This document shows positions 1 through 6,467 of a stretch of 9,567 nucleotides of DNA, in pieces. The notes under the pieces were generated by a model. That model was not told where the DNA came from and made no database searches. It saw only the letters and a program-made list of their open reading frames with translations. Origin of the DNA: Alphaproteobacteria bacterium (GTDB lineage: Bacteria; Pseudomonadota; Alphaproteobacteria; Caulobacterales; Caulobacteraceae); NCBI GenBank assembly GCA_018895795.1, contig JAHINZ010000298.1, positions 1-9,567 of the forward strand, written 5' to 3'. Position 1 is the stretch's first letter. Each line of letters starts with the position of its first letter. Position numbers and translations under genes: made by a program.

Positions 1-2199
1 GGCATCGAAAGCTCGGTCGGCGTGTTCATCGACGGCGTCTATCGCTCGCGCTCGTCATCGGCGCTGGACGATCTGCCCGAGATCGAGCGCATCGAAGTCC
101 TGCGCGGTCCGCAATCGACCCTGTTTGGCAAGAACGTCTCGGCCGGCGCGATCAGCATCGTGACCAAGCAGCCGCAGTTCGAGTTCGGCGGCAAGGCCGA
201 GGTCACCCTGGGCAATTACGGCCAGCAGCAGGTCAAGGGGACCATCACCGGTCCGCTCAGCGACACGCTGGCCGTTCGGTTGTCCGGCGGGATCAACAAG
301 CGCGACGGCTTCGCCACCAACACGGTCACCGGCAGCGACGTCAACAACCGCGACCGTTGGTCGATGCGGGCCGACGTCCTGTGGCTGCCGACCGACAAGA
401 CCTCGGTGCGGGTGATCGCCGACTACAACAAGATCAATGAGATCTGCTGCGCCGTGGTCTCGCTGTTGAACGGCCCGGCGACCCAGTTCCTCGGCGCGCC
501 GGCGCCCTATGGCCTGGGTCGTCCTGTCGGCAACCCCGCCACCAAGTTCAACCGTGACATCACCTTCAACACCGATCCGGCCAACACCCTGAAGGGTCAG
601 GGCATATCAGGCCAGATCGACCACGATCTGGGCTTCGCGGCCCTGACCTCGATCACGGCCTATCGCAAGCAGACCAGCGAGTCGTTCCAGGACATCGACT
701 TCACCGGCGCCGACATCGCCAACAACGCCGTGGGCAACGACATCAAGACCTTCACCCAGGAAGTACGCCTGGCGTCCAAGGGCTCGGGCCCGTTCAGCTG
801 GCTCGTGGGCGGCTTCTATCAGAATGAGAAGCTGTCGACCGGCCGGACGATCAGCTACGGATCCGATATCCGGGCGTTCGGCGACGGCCTCAGCGGCCCG
901 GTCCCTGCCGCCCTGCTCGGCGCCCTGCCTGCCGCCCTGCGCCCCGCCTTGACCGGGCGGTCCAATCTGTATGCGCTGGAGTTCCTGCAGAGCCTGGTCA
1001 CCCCGTCGGTCGTACCGGGCAAGACCTATTTCGCGGCAGGTAAAGCCATCGACGACTACTATTCGATGAAGCAGACCTCGTTCTCGCTGTTCAGCCAGGC
1101 CGACTATCAGGTTACCGATCATCTGACGATCACCGGCGGCCTCGCCTATCTGAGCGACAAGAAGGACGCGACGTCCAATGTCGTGCTGTACGACAAGTTC
1201 TCGGCCCTGAACCTGCAAGCAGTGCCGCAATTTGCGGCGTTGGGCCTGCCGGGCAACCTCTACGGCGCCCTGGGAGCCCTGCAGTTCTATTACGGCAACA
1301 CCACCAACCACGCGCCGGTCAACTATCCCAACGCGACCGAGTCCGGCAGGCTCAGCGACCATAAGCTGACCTATGCGGTGCGCGCGGCCTATGACTTCGG
1401 CCGGATCAACGCCTATGTCAGCTATTCGACGGGCTGGAAGGCCGGGGCGTTCAACCTGTCCTCGGACAGCCGTCCGCCGAACGCCAATGGCGTGGGCCGC
1501 ACCGCCGCGCCCGAAGATGTCAACGTCTATGAAGCCGGCCTGAAGGCCAACTTCCCCGGTGGCTATTTCAACCTGGCCGTCTTCGACCAAGCGATCAAAG
1601 GCTTCCAGTCCAACGCCTTCACCGGCCTGGGCTACAGCCTGGTCAACGCCGGCGAGGAGTCGGTGCGCGGTTTCGAGATCGACAGCGCCTATCGCCCGAC
1701 CGCGTGGCTCGCCCTGACCGGCGCCGTCACCTATCTGGACCCCAAGTACGACTCCTTCACCGGCGCGGCCTGCGTGAACTACGACACCGTCCGCTGCCCG
1801 GTTGATCCGGCCACTGGCCGTCGTCCGAACTTCCGCAACCTGACGGGCGACAAGCCGGCCGGCATTCCGACCTGGACCCTATCGACCTCGGCGACCGTCA
1901 ACCACGATTTCGGCAACGGCTATACGGGCTATGCGCGGGCCGAATATGACTACACCAGCAAGACCCAGCTGACCGAAACCACCCCGCCTGACCTGTCGAC
2001 CTGGGGACAGAACAACGTCAACGCCAGCGTGGGCCTGACCAATGTCGCCCACCAGCTGGAACTCACGCTCTGGGGCCGCAACCTCACGGAAGACGACAGC
2101 CTGATCGCCACCTTCCCGACGGTGGCCCAGGATGGCAGCTACAGCGGCTATCCGACCGCGCCGCGCACCTACGGCGTGACGCTGCGCAAGACGTTCTAA
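1..2199 (+). CDS. TonB-dependent outer-membrane receptor, 5'-truncated by the window
   Basis: The frame is open from base 1 to the TAA at 2197-2199, giving 732 visible residues with no start in the window. The GTG at 22 lies inside the plug domain and is not a real start. The visible N-terminus is the second half of the plug: VFIDGVYRSR, then LPEIERIEVLRGPQSTLFGKN and GAISIVTKQP, the classic TonB-receptor plug signature. The rest is a beta-barrel rich in alternating aromatic/polar strands (for example INAYVSYSTGWKAGAFN), ending in TLRKTF with the terminal Phe recognised by the BAM machinery. The missing part should be the signal peptide, TonB box and about 100 plug residues. Such receptors import siderophores, vitamins or glycans using TonB energy; the style (DVNVYEAGLKANF) resembles the large receptor families of Caulobacterales and sphingomonads. 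The substrate cannot be told. The gene is followed by a strong hairpin and is probably not co-transcribed with tetR. Confidence 0.93.
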   Translation, partial: GIESSVGVFIDGVYRSRSSSALDDLPEIERIEVLRGPQSTLFGKNVSAGAISIVTKQPQFEFGGKAEVTLGNYGQQQVKGTITGPLSDTLAVRLSGGINKRDGFATNTVTGSDVNNRDRWSMRADVLWLPTDKTSVRVIADYNKINEICCAVVSLLNGPATQFLGAPAPYGLGRPVGNPATKFNRDITFNTDPANTLKGQGISGQIDHDLGFAALTSITAYRKQTSESFQDIDFTGADIANNAVGNDIKTFTQEVRLASKGSGPFSWLVGGFYQNEKLSTGRTISYGSDIRAFGDGLSGPVPAALLGALPAALRPALTGRSNLYALEFLQSLVTPSVVPGKTYFAAGKAIDDYYSMKQTSFSLFSQADYQVTDHLTITGGLAYLSDKKDATSNVVLYDKFSALNLQAVPQFAALGLPGNLYGALGALQFYYGNTTNHAPVNYPNATESGRLSDHKLTYAVRAAYDFGRINAYVSYSTGWKAGAFNLSSDSRPPNANGVGRTAAPEDVNVYEAGLKANFPGGYFNLAVFDQAIKGFQSNAFTGLGYSLVNAGEESVRGFEIDSAYRPTAWLALTGAVTYLDPKYDSFTGAACVNYDTVRCPVDPATGRRPNFRNLTGDKPAGIPTWTLSTSATVNHDFGNGYTGYARAEYDYTSKTQLTETTPPDLSTWGQNNVNASVGLTNVAHQLELTLWGRNLTEDDSLIATFPTVAQDGSYSGYPTAPRTYGVTLRKTF

Positions 2200-2211
2200 A
2201 CCTCGACAGAC

Positions 2212-2240
2212 CGCCGCCTGGCCGCGTTGGCCGGGCGGCG
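2212..2240 (+). terminator. GC-rich hairpin after the TonB receptor gene, probable terminator
   Basis: Twelve base pairs (2212-2223 with 2229-2240, one G-U wobble) close a 5-nt loop, gcgtt, starting 12 nt after the receptor's stop codon. There is no T-run behind it, so it would be an atypical intrinsic terminator or a 3'-end stabiliser. Stem strength and position are seen; the function is inferred. Confidence 0.55.
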
Positions 2241-2307
2241 AGTCCGCGGACAGATCTTTCGACGTCGGACGGCCCCACGAGGCGATCCAAAGAGACGATG
2301 GCCAATT

Positions 2308-2335
2308 AATCTATCTCATGCGATATAGAGTATCG
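2308..2335 (+). promoter_or_regulatory. Probable promoter/operator of the tetR gene, degenerate copy of the folE palindrome
   Basis: In an AT-rich patch, CTATCTCATGCGATATAG (2311-2328) matches the folE palindrome core CTATATCTCAGTTGAGATATAG except for two 2-bp deletions and one A-to-C change. The right arm with GATATAGA is intact. CGATA-TAGAG-TATCG (2321-2335) forms a second small perfect inverted repeat over it. TATAGA (2324-2329) could be a -10 element; no convincing -35 is seen. Sharing a motif with the next promoter suggests autoregulation by the TetR protein. This is inference from sequence similarity. Confidence 0.5.
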
Positions 2336-2386
2336 TCATGAGCCGTGGTTCGGGCCAGGCTGTTTCGCCTTTCGAGGATCAAGGTT

Positions 2387-3061
2387 TTGTCCAGACCCAA
2401 GGGCTCCCGCGACGCGGATCACGAGGCCAAGCGCCGGGACCTGCTGGCGAAGATGACCCTGCACATGGTCCGCCGCGAGGGCGCTCGGCTCAGCCTGCGG
2501 GAACTGGCGGCGGCGGCCGATGTCTCGGTCCCGACGCTGCGCCACTATTTTGGCGATCGCGCCCAGACGATCGACGCCGTGCTCGCCGAATGCCTGCGAC
2601 GGGGACGCCCAGGCCTCGACGCCCAACGCCGCAGCGACCAGCCCTTCGCCCAGTCCATCGGCGACTACGCCGCCGACCTCGTCCGGGCCCTGACCGCGCC
2701 CAAGACGGTGCGGCTTGGCGATGTGTTCGCCATAAGCTTGGCCGAAGGTTTTCTGGATCCGGCCATGGGCCCTTCTGCGCTGACCCACATCCTGGACCCC
2801 ACGATAGAGGCCTTACAGGCCAGGCTCGCGGACCACGTCGCGCGCGGAGAGATGATCGCCACCGACCTGCGGTCCGCCGCGATGGTGCTGATCTCTCCCT
2901 TGCTGATGGCCTGTCTTCATCAGCAGCAGTTACGGGGGCAGGCGACCAGCCCCTTGGTGATGGCCAGACTGCGCGAAGACGTCGCCGCAGCTTTCGTACG
3001 CGCCTACGCCTCGCCGCCCCGACAGGATGCTTCCAACCCCTCGATCAGTCTCGCGGCATAA
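2387..3061 (+). CDS. TetR/AcrR-family transcriptional regulator
   Basis: The product is 224 residues from a TTG at 2387. The N-terminal TetR helix-turn-helix lies at about residues 20-66, with LSLRELAAAADVSVPTLRHYF at its core (helices 2-3 and the typical YF end). The remaining 150 residues are alpha-helical and divergent, as is usual for the ligand-binding domain; the ligand is unknown. Start choice: GAGG at 2374-2377 sits 9 nt before the TTG, and MSRPKGSRDADHEAKRR is a normal basic TetR N-terminus. A GTG at 2345 in the same frame would give 238 residues but has no well-placed ribosome binding site. The ATG at 2338 is out of frame. The gene ends 8 bp before the perfect palindrome in front of folE, and a degenerate copy lies in its own promoter. 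It is therefore the likely repressor of itself and of the folE operon (inference). TetR proteins usually repress as dimers and release DNA on ligand binding. Confidence 0.88.
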   Translation: MSRPKGSRDADHEAKRRDLLAKMTLHMVRREGARLSLRELAAAADVSVPTLRHYFGDRAQTIDAVLAECLRRGRPGLDAQRRSDQPFAQSIGDYAADLVRALTAPKTVRLGDVFAISLAEGFLDPAMGPSALTHILDPTIEALQARLADHVARGEMIATDLRSAAMVLISPLLMACLHQQQLRGQATSPLVMARLREDVAAAFVRAYASPPRQDASNPSISLAA

Positions 3062-3069
3062 TCCCACTT

Positions 3070-3095
3070 TTCTATATCTCAGTTGAGATATAGAA
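3070..3095 (+). promoter_or_regulatory. Perfect 26-bp palindrome, probable TetR operator of the folE operon
   Basis: TTCTATATCTC (3070-3080), spacer AGTT, then GAGATATAGAA (3085-3095): two perfectly complementary 11-bp arms. It lies in the 69-bp gap between tetR and folE, the usual place for an operator of an adjacent TetR regulator. The right arm includes TATAGA (3089-3094), which could be the -10 element, so a bound dimer would block the promoter. No clear -35 is present. A related, degenerate site lies before tetR. The palindrome is seen directly; the bound protein is inferred. Confidence 0.75.
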
Positions 3096-3097
3096 CT

Positions 3098-3123
3098 TCC
3101 AGGAAGCACCCGTGCTTCCTGGA
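3098..3123 (+). promoter_or_regulatory. Inverted repeat in the folE leader overlapping its ribosome binding site
   Basis: TCCAGGAAGCAC (3098-3109) and GTGCTTCCTGGA (3112-3123) are perfect complements around a CC centre. As RNA they would fold into an 11-bp stem capped by a CCCG tetraloop. The 3' arm ends with GGA (3121-3123), the first bases of the folE Shine-Dalgarno GGAGA (3121-3125), 5 nt before the ATG at 3131. A folded leader would therefore hide part of the ribosome binding site. As DNA it could also be a second protein-binding palindrome. The pairing is seen; the regulatory role is inferred. Confidence 0.55.
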
Positions 3124-3130
3124 GATCCCC

Positions 3131-3757
3131 ATGTCGTCAGTTTTCAAGTCAGCGGTCGCGCGCCACGCCAGCGAAGAATCCATGCGGCCCACCCAAGCCC
3201 AGGCCGAGGACGCGGTGCGCCTCCTCATCGCCTGGGCTGGCGACGACCCGACCCGTGAAGGCCTCGTCGACACGCCCGCCCGCGTGGCCCGCTCCTACGC
3301 CGAACTCTTCAGCGGCTACAACGAGGACCCGCGAACCCATCTGACGCGCACCTTTGAAGAAACCGGCGGCTATGACGACCTGATCGTGCTGTCCAATATT
3401 CGCGTCGTCAGTTGCTGCGAGCACCATATGCTGCCGGTCATCGGACGGGCCCATGTCGGCTATCTTCCGGGCAATCGCGTGGTGGGCATATCCAAGCTGG
3501 CCCGCGTCGTGGCGGGCTTTTCGCGCCGACTGCAGATCCAGGAGAAGCTGACCACCGACATCGCCAACGCCATCCAGGACAGCCTGGAGCCTCGCGGCGT
3601 GGGCGTCGTCATCGAGGCCGAACACAGCTGCATGACGCTGCGCGGCGTCGACACCCCCGGTTCGATGCTGACCACCAGCCGGCTGCTGGGCCGGATGCGC
3701 GACGATCCCCAGACCCGCGAAGAGTTCCTGAGCCTGGTTCGCCAGGCCAGAGCCTAG
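3131..3757 (+). CDS. folE: GTP cyclohydrolase I (FolE)
   Basis: This 208-residue protein catalyses GTP to 7,8-dihydroneopterin triphosphate plus formate, the first step of folate and tetrahydropterin synthesis, in the cytosol as a zinc-dependent decamer. Family signatures are clear: DTPARVARSYAELFSGY (residues 47-63); the zinc/active-site motif CCEHHMLPVIGRAHVGYLP (95-113) with ligands Cys96 and His99 and catalytic His98; GISKLARVV (119-127); RLQIQEKLT (133-141); and EAEHSCMTLRGV (162-173) with His165 and the third zinc ligand Cys167. All key residues are present and the length is typical. The ATG at 3131 is chosen because GGAGA lies 5 nt upstream; the frame stays open back to a TTG at 3083, but that would encode the two leader palindromes. 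It is the first gene of a probable four-gene operon preceded by a TetR gene, which suggests a regulated, possibly second, folE rather than the housekeeping copy (inference). Confidence 0.96.
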   Translation: MSSVFKSAVARHASEESMRPTQAQAEDAVRLLIAWAGDDPTREGLVDTPARVARSYAELFSGYNEDPRTHLTRTFEETGGYDDLIVLSNIRVVSCCEHHMLPVIGRAHVGYLPGNRVVGISKLARVVAGFSRRLQIQEKLTTDIANAIQDSLEPRGVGVVIEAEHSCMTLRGVDTPGSMLTTSRLLGRMRDDPQTREEFLSLVRQARA

Positions 3758-3788
3758 TGCGTCCGGCCTTCGACAGCTTGGCTCGACC

Positions 3789-4250
3789 ATGAGCGCCCAC
3801 GTCCTTCCAGCTCCGCGCGCTCAGAGCGCGCCGCGTCTTCTGAGTGTCCTCGGCGCGTTCGGCGTGGCGCCCTTCTGGCTGCCGGCGCTGGCGGGCCTGG
3901 CATGGCCGTCGTCGCAGCCGATCGCCATCGCCGCGCTGTCGGCTTACGCCGCCGTGATCCTGTCGTTCCTCGCCGGCGCCCGCATGGGCATGACGCTCAT
4001 GGCGGTTCGCCCGTCCTCCGCCACCCTGTGCCTGTCGATGGCGCCGCCGATCGTGGCCTGGGTCTTGGCGTTCGCCCCCATCGCCCCGCCAGCCTTGCGG
4101 CTGATCCTTCTCGCCCTGGCCCTTTTGGCCCACGCGGTTTGGGACGCCCGCGCCCGTTCCGCCCCTCAAGGCTATGGCCGACTGCGTTGGCGTCTGACCC
4201 TTGGGGCCCTGTCGGGGCTGCTCGCGGGCGCGGCGGTCTTGCATGGCTGA
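3789..4250 (+). CDS. DUF3429-type small inner-membrane protein
   Basis: The product is 153 residues and very hydrophobic, with five likely membrane segments at about 17-38, 46-64, 82-98, 101-118 and 134-151. The stretch YAAVILSFLAGARMGM (53-68) at the second segment matches the hallmark of DUF3429 (usually YaavILSFLgGxxWG), although the final Trp is Met here. No enzymatic motif is visible and the family has no established biochemical function. It begins 31 nt after folE with a weak ribosome binding site. Its TGA overlaps the start of the dehydrogenase gene by 8 nt, indicating co-transcription and translational coupling. From general knowledge, DUF3429 genes often accompany photolyase or oxidative-stress clusters; the assignment is by motif recognition, not by a search. 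Confidence 0.8.
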   Translation: MSAHVLPAPRAQSAPRLLSVLGAFGVAPFWLPALAGLAWPSSQPIAIAALSAYAAVILSFLAGARMGMTLMAVRPSSATLCLSMAPPIVAWVLAFAPIAPPALRLILLALALLAHAVWDARARSAPQGYGRLRWRLTLGALSGLLAGAAVLHG

Positions 4251-4977
4251 GTCCCCTTCAATCGCGGTCGTCCTCGGCGTCGGCGGAGGACTGGGCGACG
4301 CTCTAGCCAAAGCGCTCGGCGCCCAGGGTCGCTACGACCAGGTGGTCGGCCTGGCTCGTCGCCGCCCGGAGGGCTGGCCGGACAGTCCTGATCGGCCCTT
4401 CATCGAGGCCGACATCCTGAACGAGGAAGACCTGACAGCGGCCGCTCGGGGCCTCCGCGCCCTGGGATCTTTGGACCGCGTGGTGGTCGCGACCGGTGTG
4501 CTGCATGGTCCTGGCGTCGCCCCCGAAAAGTCCATGCGGGCCCTCGACGCCACGACCCTGGCCCAGCTGTTCGCGGTCAACGCGGTGGGCCCGGCCCTGG
4601 TCGCCAAGCACCTGCTGCCGCTGACGCCGAAAGACCGGCCGAGCGTCTTTGCGGCCCTATCGGCGCGCGTGGGCAGCATCTCCGACAATCGCCTGGGCGG
4701 CTGGTACGGCTATCGCGCCTCCAAGGCCGCGCTCAACATGCTGGTCGCCACCCTGGCCATTGAACACCGACGCACGCGGCCGTTGGGAGTCTGCGTCGCG
4801 CTGCACCCGGGCACGGTCCAGACCGACCTCAGCGCGCCGTTCCGAAAGGGGGGGGCGGACGACACGACCTTCACGCCCGCCCGTTCGGCGCAGGCCCTGG
4901 TCAGGTTGATGGACGACCTGAAAGTCGACGACAACGGCGGGTTCTTCGCCTGGGATGGGAGTAGAATTGGATGGTGA
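4243..4977 (+). CDS. Short-chain dehydrogenase/reductase, C-factor (CsgA)-like
   Basis: The protein has 244 residues, a normal SDR length. It has the N-terminal Rossmann cofactor loop GVGGGLG (residues 12-18), NAVG (113-116, the NNAG equivalent), a catalytic Ser in ALSARVGS (Ser140 or Ser145) and the catalytic YRASK (Tyr157, Lys161). HPGTVQTDLS (188-197) follows the active site. The ending NGGFFAWDGSRIGW is characteristic of the C-factor/CsgA-like SDR subgroup. It should be a cytosolic NAD(P)H-dependent oxidoreductase of unknown substrate. A pterin or a lipid carbonyl is possible from context but unproven. The start is ATG 4243, overlapping the previous gene's TGA; an in-frame start at 4201 would add 14 unlikely residues. 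A run of eight G (4848-4855) inside the gene is a slippage-prone spot. The 3' end overlaps the next gene by 7 nt. Confidence 0.92.
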   Translation: MAESPSIAVVLGVGGGLGDALAKALGAQGRYDQVVGLARRRPEGWPDSPDRPFIEADILNEEDLTAAARGLRALGSLDRVVVATGVLHGPGVAPEKSMRALDATTLAQLFAVNAVGPALVAKHLLPLTPKDRPSVFAALSARVGSISDNRLGGWYGYRASKAALNMLVATLAIEHRRTRPLGVCVALHPGTVQTDLSAPFRKGGADDTTFTPARSAQALVRLMDDLKVDDNGGFFAWDGSRIGW

Positions 4978-5990
4978 TCGAGGCGTCAGGCGGCGGCCCT
5001 CGCCGTGTCGCGGTTGTCGGCGCCGGTCTCGCCGGCATTGTCTGCGCCGAGCGCCTGACCCAGGCGGGTCTTTCGGTGCGACTGCTGGACAAGGGGCGCG
5101 GCGCCGGCGGTCGGATGTCGACGCGGCGGATTCAAACCCCGCTGGGCGAAGCTTGTTTCGACCACGGCGCGACATCGTTCACCGCGCAAGACCCGGTCTT
5201 CCGGCAGTACGTCGAGGATTGGATACGCCGCGGGCTCGCGGCGCCCTGGCCCGAGGCGGGTCCTGGCGCGATCGTGGGTTTGCCGACCATGAACGCGCCG
5301 CTCAAGGCCCTTGCGGAGGGCTTGAACGTTGAGTGGTCCGCCCAGGTCATGGGTCTGACGCGAGGGGCGTCGGGCTGGATGCTGGACATCTTGGGACGCG
5401 ACACGGGGTCTGAAGGGCCGTTCGACGTGGTGGTCCTGGCGATCCCACCCGAACAGGCCTCCACGCTCCTGGCGCGCCACGCCTTCGACCTCGCCGTCTA
5501 CGCCGCGATGGCTCAATCCGACGCCGTCTGGTCGACCATGGTGGTGTTCGACGGCCGGGTTCCGCTTGACGCTGGCCGCCTCGGTGGCTGCGAGACGCTG
5601 ACCCTGGCGGTTCGCGAGACCAGCAAACCTGGCCGCTCGGGCCCCGAAGCCTGGACCTTGCAGGCGACAGGCCCCTGGTCTCGACGGAATCTCGGGGCCA
5701 CGTCAGACGAGGTCGCGGCTCGCATGATCGCGGCTCTGACCCAGCGCTTCGAGGCGCCGGCGCCGCAGGTCCTGGCGCTACAAGCCCATCGCTGGCGCTA
5801 TGCGCGCCCGGCCAGGGCGACCTCGGGCCCCATCTGGCGCGAACGGGTCGGCCTTGGCCTCTGCGGCGACTGGGTTGCAGGCGAAGGCGTCGAAGCGGCC
5901 TGGCGGTCCGGCGTCCGCTTGGCCGACCGCATCACCGGCCGTGCGCACGGCGCCTTCGAGCAAGACGTCGCGACCCCAGCCGCGTCGTGA
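4971..5990 (+). CDS. Renalase-like NAD(P)/FAD-dependent oxidoreductase
   Basis: The product is 339 residues. The FAD-binding Rossmann fold is at the N-terminus: VAVVGAGLAGIVCAERL (13-29, GxGxxG at 17-22) followed by LLDKGRGAGGRMSTRR (38-53). FDHGATSFTA (63-72) and GLPTMNAPLKALAEGL are the pattern of the renalase/COG3380 group. The C-terminal LCGDWVAGEGVEAAWRSG is the second FAD-contacting motif. Studied renalases oxidise aberrant dihydro-NAD(P) isomers back to NAD(P)+, but bacterial COG3380 proteins are diverse, so the substrate here is uncertain. A member of the wider amine-oxidase family is the alternative. The start ATG lies within ATGGTGA, overlapping the dehydrogenase stop, with GGAG at 4958-4961. 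It is the last gene of the folE operon and is followed by a hairpin over its stop codon. Confidence 0.88.
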   Translation: MVIEASGGGPRRVAVVGAGLAGIVCAERLTQAGLSVRLLDKGRGAGGRMSTRRIQTPLGEACFDHGATSFTAQDPVFRQYVEDWIRRGLAAPWPEAGPGAIVGLPTMNAPLKALAEGLNVEWSAQVMGLTRGASGWMLDILGRDTGSEGPFDVVVLAIPPEQASTLLARHAFDLAVYAAMAQSDAVWSTMVVFDGRVPLDAGRLGGCETLTLAVRETSKPGRSGPEAWTLQATGPWSRRNLGATSDEVAARMIAALTQRFEAPAPQVLALQAHRWRYARPARATSGPIWRERVGLGLCGDWVAGEGVEAAWRSGVRLADRITGRAHGAFEQDVATPAAS

Positions 5991-6002
5991 CCGAACGACG
6001 CG
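5981..6002 (+). terminator. Hairpin spanning the stop codon of the FAD oxidoreductase gene
   Basis: CGCGTCGT (5981-5988) and ACGACGCG (5995-6002) pair perfectly around a 6-nt loop that contains part of the TGA. It marks the end of the + strand operon, where the converging - strand HTH gene also ends nearby. There is no U-tract, so a role as terminator is only suggested. Confidence 0.35.
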
Positions 6003-6069
6003 CCAGGTCTGAATCGCGCGGCGCGCTCAAGGGGTGCGACATCGGGGCGGCGAGTCGGGACCTACAGGA

Positions 6070-6194
6070 TCACCGGCCAGGGCTCGGCCGCGCCGCCGTG
6101 AAGTCGGGATCGCTGAGGGTCAAACAGACCGCTTCGCGGCCGGCGCGGATAGAGCTGCCATAGACAAAGCCGGTCGGCGAGCGCCCGGTCCGCG
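6070..6194 (-). pseudogene. Possible decayed gene tail downstream of the HTH gene
   Basis: Just after the HTH stop, a - strand frame ending with TGA at 6070-6072 reads TGFVYGSSIRAGREAVCLTL and then SDPDFTAARPSPGR. It looks protein-like and faintly recalls the end of RES-domain toxins (GIVYPSxRxxGG type). The frame is interrupted by a TGA at 6277-6279, and the only start codon between is a TTG deep in the tail. If real, it is a remnant lacking its N-terminal part. Chance open frame in GC-rich DNA is an equal explanation. Otherwise the 5991-6194 gap holds only the hairpin at the operon end. Confidence 0.2.
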
Positions 6195-6467
6195 CTACAA
6201 ACCCGAGCGTTCGAGCGCGTCGCGCACGACGTCTGGGGCATGGTCTATCACCCTTAGATAGGCGGTCAGGGCGGCGTCAGGGCGTGTATCGCCCTGTTCC
6301 AGAGCCGACAGCAGATCCAGATCGATGTGGAAGGCGCGCGCGAATTGCGGTCCCGACAGGCCGCTGCGCCAGCGGACCGCCCGCACCAAGGCGCGCGCCG
6401 AATAGGTCTGGGCCGGGGCGGCGGCCTCATCGATCGCGGGGTCGGCGGCATGGTCGGATCGGGTCAT
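6195..6467 (-). CDS. Small helix-turn-helix (XRE/YiaG-like) regulator, possible antitoxin
   Basis: The product is 90 residues. After a disordered Ala/Asp-rich N-terminus (1-25) comes a single HTH: ALVRAVRWRSGLSGPQFARAF (26-46), then HIDLDLLSALEQGDTRPD and LTAYLRVIDHAPDVVRDAL. The order (R-x-x-x-GLS-x-x-x-FA, then LxxxEQGxxxPD, then LRVIxxxPxxV) is that of the YiaG/NadS/HigA-antitoxin-like XRE proteins. The start is firm: GGAGGAG lies 7 nt before the ATG. It probably binds DNA as a dimer. Antitoxins of this type normally sit next to a RelE/HigB-like toxin gene; no intact toxin is seen on either side, so it is either a lone regulator or an orphan antitoxin. The upstream - strand gene ends 81 nt before its start. 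Confidence 0.82.
   Translation of the reverse strand: MTRSDHAADPAIDEAAAPAQTYSARALVRAVRWRSGLSGPQFARAFHIDLDLLSALEQGDTRPDAALTAYLRVIDHAPDVVRDALERSGL

Noticed and set aside
607..1590. Long open frame on the - strand inside the TonB receptor gene
   Set aside because: It is rich in Arg, Gly and Gln with no recognisable domain, fully opposite a clear receptor; a typical shadow of GC-rich codon bias.
2242..2251. Palindrome GTCCGCGGAC in the receptor-tetR gap
   Set aside because: A 10-bp GC palindrome is expected often in such DNA and it has no second copy or clear position relative to a promoter.
2338..3093. 251-codon + frame starting with an ATG overlapping tetR
   Set aside because: Its translation is Pro/Arg-rich and domainless, while the other frame gives a textbook TetR helix-turn-helix. 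Only its start position is kept as a regulatory curiosity.
3609..4310. 233-codon - strand frame across the folE end and the DUF3429 gene
   Set aside because: It is low-complexity Arg/Gly/Gln sequence opposite two well-supported genes.
6034..6261. 75-codon + frame in the gap after the FAD oxidoreductase gene
   Set aside because: Arg/Pro/Ala-rich, no ribosome binding site, starts at GTG and runs antisense into the HTH gene; not a believable gene.
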